Assembly (NCBI RefSeq): GCF_029626105.1
Contig: NZ_JARUBH010000009.1
Coordinates: 6,690,011 to 6,754,010, forward strand
DNA: 64,000 nt
Direction of reading: 5' to 3'
DNA from: Solwaraspora sp. WMMD792
GTDB lineage: Bacteria; Actinomycetota; Actinomycetes; Mycobacteriales; Micromonosporaceae
The stretch's first letter is position 1; each line of letters starts with the position of its first letter. Under the pieces are notes generated by a model. The model had not been told where the DNA came from. It ran no database searches and saw nothing but the letters and a program-made list of their open reading frames with translations. Below are positions 57,652 through 64,000 of this stretch, piece by piece. Position numbers and translations under genes: made by a program.

Positions 57652-58362
57652 GTGACGACGGTGCCGCAACGGCGCACACCGAGTGGTCAGGGCCCGGCCC
57701 GCCGGCCGGGACAGCCCGGCCGGTCCGGCTCGCGCGGGCCACTGCGGCTCGCCGGCCGCGATACCGCTTCCGACGGCGGCTCCCGGGCCGACCAGCGCGG
57801 CAGAGCGTCCCGGCCGGCGGGTGCCGACCGGGTCGCTGCGCCCCGCTCCGGCGCGCCCCGCTCCGCTGCGGGCCGCTCGGGCGACCCGGGTCGCCCGGCC
57901 AGCCGGCCGGCTGCCGGCCGCCGGGTGCCCGGCGGCCCGGTCAAGCGGACCACCGCGCCGCAGCCCAACCGGTTCACCGGCCGGGCGACCGTGCTGCTGG
58001 TGGTGCTGGTCGCCCTGGCGCTGGCGTACACCTATCCGGTGCGGGTCTACCTGGCCCAGCAGTCCGACATCGCCCGCATCGAGCAGGCCCAGCAGGCCCA
58101 GCGCGAACGGATCGCCGAGCTCAACGCGCAGGCCGAGCGCTGGCAGGACCCGGACTTCATCCGGATCGAGGCGAAGCGGCGGTTCTACATGGTCTACCCG
58201 GGTGAGGTCCCGCTGCTGGTACTGCACGATCCGGACGGTGCCGCCCGCGACTCGGGCGAGCCGCTCGAGCCGGCCGGTGAGCGCGACGGCCCGGCCGGCC
58301 CGTGGTACGACACGCTCTGGTCGAGCGTGCAGGCCGCCGACGCGGAGGGCATCCCCCGGTGA
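57652..58362 (+). CDS. ftsB: FtsB/DivIC-family septum formation initiator
   Basis: A 236-residue bitopic division protein. A long Arg/Pro/Ser/Ala-rich cytoplasmic region (about 105 residues) precedes one membrane helix (VLLVVLVALALAYTYPV), then a short coiled coil (ARIEQAQQAQRERIAELNAQ) and the family signature DPDFIRIEAKRRFYMVYPGE. It would bridge FtsL and FtsQ at the septum. GGGGAGGGG lies just before GTG 57652; a GTG three codons on is possible. Overlaps the next gene (GTGA). Confidence 0.88.
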   Translation: MTTVPQRRTPSGQGPARRPGQPGRSGSRGPLRLAGRDTASDGGSRADQRGRASRPAGADRVAAPRSGAPRSAAGRSGDPGRPASRPAAGRRVPGGPVKRTTAPQPNRFTGRATVLLVVLVALALAYTYPVRVYLAQQSDIARIEQAQQAQRERIAELNAQAERWQDPDFIRIEAKRRFYMVYPGEVPLLVLHDPDGAARDSGEPLEPAGERDGPAGPWYDTLWSSVQAADAEGIPR

Positions 58363-58913
58363 GTGAAGCAGCCAATGGCGGCGACGGCACCGTGCCCGAC
58401 CTGGCCACCCGCGAAGCAGCCGACGAACGCGATTTTGCGGCGGTCGCCGCGCAGCTCGGCCGGCCGCCGCGCGGCACCCGGGCGGTCGCCCACCGCTGTC
58501 CGTGTCAACTGCCCGACGTGGTCGAGACGGTGCCCCGGCTCGCCGACGGCACGCCGTTCCCGACCCTGTTCTATCTCACCTGCCCCCGGGCGACATCGGC
58601 CTGCAGTCGGCTCGAATCGGCCGGACTGATGCGTGAGTACGCCGCCGAGCTGGCCGAGGATCCCGAGTTCGCCGCCGACTACCGGGCGGCGCACGAGGAC
58701 TACCTCGCCCGGCGGGAGGCGATCGGCCACGTCCCGGAGATCGCCGGAGTGTCGGCCGGCGGCATGCCGGGCCGGGTCAAGTGCCTGCACGTCCACCTGG
58801 GTCACGCGCTCGCCGTCGGCCCCGGCGTCAACCCGATCGGCGACCGGGTGCGGGAGCTGATCGGCCCCTGGTGGGCCGGCGGCCCCTGCGTACCGCCGCC
58901 GGAGTCGGACTAG
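58359..58913 (+). CDS. DUF501 family protein
   Basis: A 184-residue protein with the DUF501 blocks VAHRCPCQLPDVVETVPRL, PFPTLFYLTCPRATSACSRL, and GRVKCLHVHLGHALAVGPGV. Several Cys and His are conserved (CPC, CPRAT, CLHVHLGH), which suggests metal binding. Its place between ftsB and ppx is fixed in many actinobacteria, but its function is unknown. Starts at a GTG overlapping the ftsB stop. Confidence 0.9.
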   Translation: MSEAANGGDGTVPDLATREAADERDFAAVAAQLGRPPRGTRAVAHRCPCQLPDVVETVPRLADGTPFPTLFYLTCPRATSACSRLESAGLMREYAAELAEDPEFAADYRAAHEDYLARREAIGHVPEIAGVSAGGMPGRVKCLHVHLGHALAVGPGVNPIGDRVRELIGPWWAGGPCVPPPESD

Positions 58914-59450
58914 GTGACCGGCGTGACGGATCCCGGATCCGACGCCGGCCTGGTCGTCCGGCGGGCCCGGACCCGCGACGTACGGGGCATCCGCCGGCTG
59001 ATCGACCTGTACAGCCCCGACCGTCGGCTGCTCAGCAAGGCCACGGTCACGCTGTTCGAGGACGTCCAGGAGTTCTGGGTCGCCGAGCGGTCGGCGGACG
59101 GGGCGATCGTCGGCTGCGGCGCGCTGCACGTGATGTGGGAGGACCTGGCGGAGATCCGTACCGTCGCGGTCGACCCGCAGTGCCGGGGCCGGCGGATCGG
59201 GCACCGGATCGTGACGGAGCTGCTCGCCGTCGCCCGTCAGCTGGGCGTGGCCCGGGTGTTCGTGCTCACCTTCGAGACCAGGTTCTTCGCCAGCTTCGGC
59301 TTCGTCGAGATCGACGGGGCCCCGGTGCCGGCCCAGGTCTACGAGCAGCTGCTGCGTTCGTACGACGAGGGCGTCGCCGAGTTCCTCGGGTTGGAGCGGG
59401 TCAAGCCGAACACGCTCGGCAACACCCGGATGCTGCTGCACCTGCGCTGA
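58914..59450 (+). CDS. ArgA-like amino-acid N-acetyltransferase (GNAT)
   Basis: A 178-residue GNAT protein starting right after the DUF501 stop (GTG 58914, or GTG 58923). The acetyl-CoA loop is DPQCRGRRIGHRIV near residue 83, preceded by WEDLAEIRTVAVD. RDVRGIRRLIDLYSPDRRLL and FETRFFASFGFVEID match short glutamate N-acetyltransferases such as the mycobacterial ArgA (Rv2747), which start arginine synthesis. The last codons and stop are tandemly duplicated. Confidence 0.82.
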   Translation: MTGVTDPGSDAGLVVRRARTRDVRGIRRLIDLYSPDRRLLSKATVTLFEDVQEFWVAERSADGAIVGCGALHVMWEDLAEIRTVAVDPQCRGRRIGHRIVTELLAVARQLGVARVFVLTFETRFFASFGFVEIDGAPVPAQVYEQLLRSYDEGVAEFLGLERVKPNTLGNTRMLLHLR

Positions 59451-59474
59451 CGTGCTGCTGCACCTGCGCTGACG
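59431..59474. repeat. Exact 22-bp tandem duplication across the acetyltransferase stop
   Basis: The unit from 59431, starting TGCTGCTGCACC, recurs exactly at 59453. It encodes LLHLR plus the stop TGA; the second copy lies behind the gene. Confidence 0.9.
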
Positions 59475-59533
59475 TGCGACGCACCCGCGCCCGACGGCGT
59501 CGGCCGCCGGCCCGGCAGCGGCTGCGCACCCGG

Positions 59534-59539
59534 TACGGT
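59534..59539 (+). promoter_or_regulatory. -10 box for a leaderless ppx transcript
   Basis: TACGGT ends 7 nt before the GTG at 59547; there is no ribosome site. This favours 59547 over the GTG at 59538, which lies inside the -10. Confidence 0.5.
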
Positions 59540-59546
59540 GTCCGGT

Positions 59547-60563
59547 GTGGCGACGCGGGTGGCGGGCATCGACTGTGGCACCAACGCGGTTCGGTTGCTG
59601 ATCGCGGACCTGCCGGACCCGTGGCAGCCGGCAGAATCCGGGACCGGCCCGGTCACGGGGGCCGGCCCGGTCACGGAGGCCGGCTCGCCGGTCGGGTCGG
59701 TCGCCGCGCCGCTGACCGACGTGGTCCGTCGGATGGAGATCGTCCGGCTCGGGGAAGGCGTCGACCGGACCCGCCGGCTCGCCTCGGCGGCCATCGAACG
59801 GACCCGGCAGGCCCTCACCGGGTACGCCGCCGAGCTGGCCGCGCACGGCGTCGAGCGGGTGCGGATGTGCGCCACCTCGGCCAGCCGCGACGCCGACAAC
59901 GCCGACGAGTTCGTGGCGATGGTGCAGGCCACCCTCGGAGTGACCCCGGAGGTGGTGACCGGCGACGAGGAGGCCCGGCTCACCTTCGCCGGGGCGGTCG
60001 GTGGGCTGGCCGCCACCGCGCCGGCACCGTACCTGGTGGTGGACATCGGCGGCGGGTCGAGCGAGTTCGTCGTCGGCACCGACACGGTGCACCGGGCGGT
60101 GTCGGTGGACGTCGGCTGCGTACGGATGACCGAGCGGCACCTGCGTGCCGATCCGCCGACCGCCGCCCAGATCGCCGCCGCCGAACGCGACATCGCGGCG
60201 GCGGTCGACCGGGCGCTGTCGGTGGTGACGGGGCCGGACCGGTCCGGCCCGCCGCCGACGCTGGTCGGGCTCGCCGGGTCGGTGACCACGGTGGCCGGGA
60301 TCGCGCTGCGGCTGGACAGCTACCGGGCGGACCGGCTGCACCACGCCCGGATCAGCTACGACCAGGTGGCCGAGGTGACCGCCGACCTGCTGGCCATGCC
60401 GGTCGGGCAGCGGCTGCGGATCCCGGTGATGCACCCGGGCCGGGCCGACGTGATCGCCGCCGGCGCCCTGGTGCTGCGGATCGTCATGGAACGCGCCGAC
60501 GTGTCGTCGGTGGTGGCCAGTGAGCACGACATCCTGGACGGGATCTGCCTGAGCTTGCGGTGA
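59547..60563 (+). CDS. ppx: Ppx/GppA exopolyphosphatase family protein
   Basis: A 338-residue ASKHA-fold phosphatase acting on polyphosphate or pppGpp. Motifs: VAGIDCGTNAVRLLI (phosphate 1), MCATSASRDADNADEFV, VVTGDEEARLTFAGAVGG, LVVDIGGGSSEFVVG (phosphate 2), LAGSVTTVAGIAL and the C-terminal ADVIAAGALVLRIVM. It is the short, one-unit type common in actinobacteria. An 18-bp duplicated Gly/Pro/Val/Thr segment (GPVTGAGPVTEAG) is inserted after residue 30. Confidence 0.92.
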   Translation: MATRVAGIDCGTNAVRLLIADLPDPWQPAESGTGPVTGAGPVTEAGSPVGSVAAPLTDVVRRMEIVRLGEGVDRTRRLASAAIERTRQALTGYAAELAAHGVERVRMCATSASRDADNADEFVAMVQATLGVTPEVVTGDEEARLTFAGAVGGLAATAPAPYLVVDIGGGSSEFVVGTDTVHRAVSVDVGCVRMTERHLRADPPTAAQIAAAERDIAAAVDRALSVVTGPDRSGPPPTLVGLAGSVTTVAGIALRLDSYRADRLHHARISYDQVAEVTADLLAMPVGQRLRIPVMHPGRADVIAAGALVLRIVMERADVSSVVASEHDILDGICLSLR

Positions 60564-60704
60564 CCGGCAGACGTACCGCAGCTCACCAAGAGGCGTACGC
60601 CACCCTCCGCGCGCCTTCCCCGGCCCCACGGCGCGTGTCAGGCTACCCGGACACGTGCCCCACTGCGCGCCAGCCAACGATGACTGACCGACAGGAGGAC
60701 CCCC

Positions 60705-61412
60705 ATGGGCGAGATGGTGAGCTACCGCAGCAACGGCGGGACCAGCGAGGGATACCTGGCCCTGCCACCGGCACCCGGGGAGGGCGGCGCGGCGGGCGCC
60801 GCACCTGCGGTCATCGTGATCCAGGAATGGTGGGGGCTGGTGCCGCACATCACCGCGGTCGCCGACCGGCTTGCCGAGGCGGGGTTCGTGGCCCTCGCTC
60901 CCGACCTCTACCACGGCGTACAGGCGACCGAGCCGGACGACGCCCGCCGGCTGCTGATGGGCCTGGCGATGGACCAGGCGGCCAAGGACATCGCCGGCGC
61001 CGCCGAGTACCTCGCCGGTCGGGCCGAGTCGGCGGGCGACACCGTCGGTACGGTCGGCTTCTGCGCCGGCGGCAGCCTGGCGCTCTGGTCGGCCACGCTG
61101 ACCGGGCGGATCGTCGCCACCGCCGGGTTCTACCCGGCGCTGCCGTGGGAGCGGATGCGTCCCGACTGGGCGGGCTACGCCGGCAAGTCGGCGATGATCC
61201 ACTGCTCGGAGCAGGACGGCACCTCCGCCGCCGACGGGATCCAGCAGGCCAAGGGCTACATCGAGGCGGCCGGCGGGGGTTGCGTGGTCTACGACTACCC
61301 TGGCACCCGGCACGCGTTCTTCAATGACGACCGGCCGGAGTCGTACGACGACGACGCGTCGACGCGTGCCTGGGCGCGGACCTTGGAGATGTTCCGGACC
61401 CGACTCGGCTGA
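60705..61412 (+). CDS. Dienelactone hydrolase family protein
   Basis: A 235-residue alpha/beta hydrolase. Start ATG 60705 with ACAGGAGG upstream. The nucleophile Cys is in [10 protein letters not shown], the acid likely in [13 protein letters not shown], and the His in [25 protein letters not shown] supplies the Glu that activates the Cys in true dienelactone hydrolases. The substrate is probably not chlorocatechol-derived, as no such pathway lies nearby. Confidence 0.9.
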   Translation: MGEMVSYRSNGGTSEGYLALPPAPGEGGAAGAAPAVIVIQEWWGLVPHITAVADRLAEAGFVALAPDLYHGVQATEPDDARRLLMGLAMDQAAKDIAGAAEYLAGRAESAGDTVGTVGFCAGGSLALWSATLTGRIVATAGFYPALPWERMRPDWAGYAGKSAMIHCSEQDGTSAADGIQQAKGYIEAAGGGCVVYDYPGTRHAFFNDDRPESYDDDASTRAWARTLEMFRTRLG

Positions 61413-61482
61413 CGCCACGGCCGGCCGGTCTCGGTCTCGCGGTGCGTCGTCCGCTGGCCGACCGACGTCGGAAGGAGCCGTG

Positions 61483-62238
61483 GTGACCGGTACCGCAGCC
61501 GACATGACCAGCGCGGCCGACGTGACCAGCACGGCGGCGCGGGTACCGGACCTGCCGGCACTGGACCACGCGATAGCCGGCTGCCGGGCCTGCCCCAACC
61601 TGGTGGCCTGGCGGGAAGAGGTCGCCGCGACGAAGCGGGCGGCGTTTCGTGACCAGACCTACTGGGGCCGTCCGGTCCCCGGCTTCGGGCCGCCGGACGC
61701 CCGGATCGCGATCCTCGGGCTGGCGCCGGCGGCGCACGGCGGCAACCGCACCGGTCGGGTCTTCACCGGCGACCGCTCCGGCGACGTGCTGTTCGCCGCC
61801 CTGCACCGCGCCGGGCTGGCCAACCAGCCGACCAGCGTCGCCGTCGATGACGGTCTGCGGCTGTCGGACACCCGGGTGGTGGCCGCTGTCCGCTGCGCCC
61901 CGCCGGCGAACCGGCCCACCCCGGCCGAACGGGACACCTGTGCGCCCTGGCTGCACCGGGAGATCGCCCTGCTGAGACCGACGCTGCGGGTGGTGGTCGC
62001 GCTCGGCGCGTTCGCCTGGGCCGCGTGGTGGCCGGCGATGACCCGGGTGTACGGGCGACGACCGCCCACACCCCGGCCGGTGTTCGGCCATGGGGCACAC
62101 TGGTCGGGCGGCGGGGCGGTGCCCGACGTGCTGGGCTGCTACCACGTCAGCCAGCAGAACACGTTCACCGGACGGCTCACTCCCGCCATGCTCGACGAGG
62201 TGTTCACCGAGGTGAATCGCCTGGCGGGGCGGATTTGA
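61483..62238 (+). CDS. Type-5 uracil-DNA glycosylase (UdgB-like)
   Basis: A 251-residue base-excision repair enzyme. Start GTG 61483 with AAGGAG 5 nt upstream. Iron-sulphur ligands: AGCRACPNL supplies two Cys, and [10 protein letters not shown] with RDTCAPWL two more. Motif A is [20 protein letters not shown] and motif B is [15 protein letters not shown], both typical of family 5, which removes uracil, hypoxanthine and other deaminated bases. The first 25 residues are an unconserved Thr/Ala extension. Confidence 0.92.
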   Translation: MTGTAADMTSAADVTSTAARVPDLPALDHAIAGCRACPNLVAWREEVAATKRAAFRDQTYWGRPVPGFGPPDARIAILGLAPAAHGGNRTGRVFTGDRSGDVLFAALHRAGLANQPTSVAVDDGLRLSDTRVVAAVRCAPPANRPTPAERDTCAPWLHREIALLRPTLRVVVALGAFAWAAWWPAMTRVYGRRPPTPRPVFGHGAHWSGGGAVPDVLGCYHVSQQNTFTGRLTPAMLDEVFTEVNRLAGRI

Positions 62239-62285
62239 TCGGGCCGAGACGACCACTGGAGGACTCGAGGGGGCACCCGCCGGCA

Positions 62286-63035
62286 ATGGATTCCGCGGCT
62301 ATCCGCAGGCTGTGGCCACTCGCCGCCGTCGCCGTACTGCTCGCGCTGACCGCGGTCGCGGCGGCGAACTCCACCCTGCCGGTCGGTCGCACCGACGCCA
62401 CCGTCGAACGGGACATTCCCGCGCTGCCGGACTACCAGCAGCCGCAGACGGCACCGACGTACCAGCCGCCGCCGGACGACTTCGCCGCCGCCGACCAGCA
62501 GCAGCTTCCGTCCTGGGTTCCGCTGCTCGCCGGGGCGCTGTGCGGCCTCACCGTGCTGGTCGTCGCCGGCTTGCTGCTGTGGACCCTGCTGCGTGACGTG
62601 GTGCGGCGCCGACCCCGGTCGACCCCGGTCGGTATCCGTCGCCGGAGCACCGCAGGGCCCGGCCCGGCCAGCACCGCCGAAGTGGTCGCCGCCGTCGACG
62701 CCGGCCTGGTCGAGCTCTCCGCCGCCGACGCCGACCCGCGCCGGGCGGTGATCGCCTGCTGGGTACGGCTGGAGCAGGCCGCCGCCGCGGCCGGCACCCC
62801 CCGCCAGATCGGCGACACCCCGACCGACCTGGTCACCCGGCTGCTCGCCGGGCACGAGATCAGCGCCGAGGTGCTGTCGGCGTTCGCGGGCGTCTACCGC
62901 GAGGCCCGCTACGCCCGGCACGACGTCGACGAACGGACCCGGGAGCAGGCGCGGTGGGCGCTGCGCCGGCTGCGTACCGAGCTGACCGCCGCAGTCGGCC
63001 CCGGCGAAGGCGAAGGCGGGCCGGCCGGTGAGTGA
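62286..63035 (+). CDS. DUF4129 domain membrane protein
   Basis: A 249-residue protein with an N-terminal helix (LAAVAVLLALTAVAAA), a Gln/Pro-rich external loop, a second helix (LLAGALCGLTVLVVAGLLLW) and a C-terminal cytoplasmic DUF4129 region (AVIACWVRLEQAAAAAGTPR, TPTDLVTRLLAG, YREARYARHDVD). DUF4129 proteins accompany MoxR ATPases, DUF58 proteins and transglutaminase-like proteins; MoxR follows here. Overlaps the next gene by 8 nt. Confidence 0.85.
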   Translation: MDSAAIRRLWPLAAVAVLLALTAVAAANSTLPVGRTDATVERDIPALPDYQQPQTAPTYQPPPDDFAAADQQQLPSWVPLLAGALCGLTVLVVAGLLLWTLLRDVVRRRPRSTPVGIRRRSTAGPGPASTAEVVAAVDAGLVELSAADADPRRAVIACWVRLEQAAAAAGTPRQIGDTPTDLVTRLLAGHEISAEVLSAFAGVYREARYARHDVDERTREQARWALRRLRTELTAAVGPGEGEGGPAGE

Positions 63036-63612
63036 CCCGCAGACCAGCATCGACGACCTGCTCTACCACGACGAGGAGGCGCCGCCCCGGGAGCGTCGCG
63101 CACCCGGCCGGGTCCGGTCCTGGCTGACGGCGCTGGCGCTGGCCGCCGCCGGCACCGCTGCCGTCCTGCTCGGGCTGCGGCTGTTCGGCCTGACGGTGCC
63201 GGTCGAGGCGGTCTTCGCCGGCTGCCTCGCGCTGGTGGTGCTGCGCCGCACCGTACGGTCGGTCGCCGCGCCGCCCCCGGTCAAGCTGCGCCGGGTCGGC
63301 TCCGACCCGGAGGACGGCAGCTACGTCTTCGGCAGCGAGGACGGCCTGCGGGAGGCGGTCGGCCGGTGGGAGCGCCGGCTGCGGGCCGGTCAGGGCGACG
63401 CGGGCCGGTTCGCCGAGGTGACCCTGCCGGCGCTCGGCGAGCTGGTCGACGAGCGGCTACGGCACCGGTACGGGCTGACCCGGGCCACCGACCCACAACG
63501 GGCCCGGGAGATCTGCGGGGACGAACTGTGGAACTTCCTGAACACCCCGGCCCGGCGTAAGCCGTCGGCCAAGGACTGCGCGGTGTTCGTCAGCCAATTG
63601 GAGATGATATGA
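63028..63612 (+). CDS. Small two-helix membrane protein of the MoxR cluster
   Basis: A 194-residue protein with a hydrophilic N-terminus, a hydrophobic hairpin (WLTALALAAAGTAAVLLGLR and VEAVFAGCLALVVL), and a helical cytoplasmic region (EAVGRWERRLRAGQGD, LWNFLNTPARRKPSAKDCAV). I do not recognise a named domain, but a protein of this shape sits between DUF4129 and MoxR genes in relatives. It overlaps MoxR by ATGA. Confidence 0.75.
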   Translation: MSDPQTSIDDLLYHDEEAPPRERRAPGRVRSWLTALALAAAGTAAVLLGLRLFGLTVPVEAVFAGCLALVVLRRTVRSVAAPPPVKLRRVGSDPEDGSYVFGSEDGLREAVGRWERRLRAGQGDAGRFAEVTLPALGELVDERLRHRYGLTRATDPQRAREICGDELWNFLNTPARRKPSAKDCAVFVSQLEMI

Positions 63613-64000
63613 ACGACGTGGTGGCAGCCCCGACCACCGAGGTCAGCCGGCTCGCGCACGCCGTACTGGACTCGGTCGGCACCGTGCTGGTCGGCAAGCG
63701 GGACGCGCTGGAGCTGGTCCTCGCCGGCATCCTCGCCGGCGGGCACGTGCTGCTGGAGGACCTGCCCGGGCTGGGTAAGACGCTGACCGCCCGGTCGTTC
63801 GCCCAGGCGTTGGGGCTGGACTTCCGTCGGCTGCAGTTCACCCCCGACCTGCTGCCGGCCGACGTCACCGGTTCGTTCCTCTACGACCAGCGCAGCGCCG
63901 ACTTCACTTTCCGGGCCGGTCCACTGTTCACCAATCTGCTGCTCGCCGACGAGATCAACCGGACACCGCCGAAGACCCAGTCGGCGCTGCTGGAGGCGAT
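63609..64000 (+). CDS. MoxR-family AAA+ ATPase (3' end cut by window)
   Basis: The first 130 residues are visible. LVLAGILAGGHVLLEDLPG leads into Walker A LPGLGKTLTARSFAQAL near residue 55; LLADEINRTPPKTQSALLEA is Walker B with the MoxR sensor region near residue 115. MoxR ATPases are chaperones for partner proteins with von Willebrand A (DUF58) domains, expected just beyond the edge. Confidence 0.93.
   Translation, partial: MNDVVAAPTTEVSRLAHAVLDSVGTVLVGKRDALELVLAGILAGGHVLLEDLPGLGKTLTARSFAQALGLDFRRLQFTPDLLPADVTGSFLYDQRSADFTFRAGPLFTNLLLADEINRTPPKTQSALLEA

Noticed and set aside
58194-61598. 1134-codon minus-strand ORF across several plus-strand genes
   Set aside because: It runs antisense through five well-supported genes and has no recognisable domain.

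Overview
This window is chromosomal DNA from a high-GC actinomycete, most likely a member of the Micromonosporaceae (Micromonospora or Salinispora relatives). The evidence is very strong GC bias at third codon positions, frequent GTG starts, several probable leaderless genes (a TANNNT -10 box 6-7 nt before the start codon), Pro/Gln/Gly-rich extensions on membrane proteins, and familiar actinobacterial gene neighbourhoods (sucC-sucD, purN-purH-folD-mdh-icd, mfd-lipoprotein-mazG, eno-ftsB-DUF501-ppx). I see no rRNA, tRNA, CRISPR array, insertion sequence or phage genes.

Layout. 1-3.5 kb: a PspC-domain membrane protein (cut by the left edge), divergent from a PspC-fused histidine kinase and its NarL-type response regulator. 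3.9-9.7 kb: a complete five-gene oligopeptide-type ABC importer. 9.8-10.6 kb: a chorismate mutase preceded by a candidate Phe/Tyr leader-peptide attenuator. 10.6-15.1 kb: pcrA helicase and two LytM/M23 cell-wall peptidases. 15.4-18.4 kb: a free-standing B12-binding protein and sucCD. 18.4-27.2 kb: small membrane proteins, a DUF6350 protein, purN, purH, a pentapeptide-repeat protein, folD, mdh and icd. 27.4-32.1 kb (minus strand): an APS kinase with a decayed ATP-sulfurylase domain, a sulfotransferase, a DeoR regulator and galT. 32.3-35.9 kb: two ABC ATPase/permease pairs. 36-39 kb: ppc.

39.2-45 kb is the accessory part of the window. It holds a DUF559 nuclease-like protein and, divergent from it, a membrane-anchored NACHT/STAND NTPase whose reading frame is split in two, then a very short GntR regulator with a three-unit 9-bp repeat in front of it, and a small protein of unknown function. 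Codon use in the NACHT part is clearly more AT-rich than its surroundings.

45-64 kb returns to core genome: a cyclase-family protein, mfd, a lipoprotein, mazG, lspA, a DUF885 peptidase, a NudC-like Nudix enzyme, a second lipoprotein, eno, ftsB-like, DUF501, an ArgA-like acetyltransferase, ppx, a dienelactone hydrolase, a type-5 uracil-DNA glycosylase, and the start of a DUF4129/MoxR cluster cut by the right edge.

The most notable observations are the apparently leaderless 22-codon leader peptide (Phe-Phe-Phe-Ser-Tyr) and perfect 18-bp hairpin ahead of chorismate mutase; the split membrane NACHT gene; the sulfation gene pair with a degenerate sulfurylase motif; an 18-bp inverted repeat at 39.2 kb; and a recurring pattern of short tandem duplications lying on or next to stop codons.
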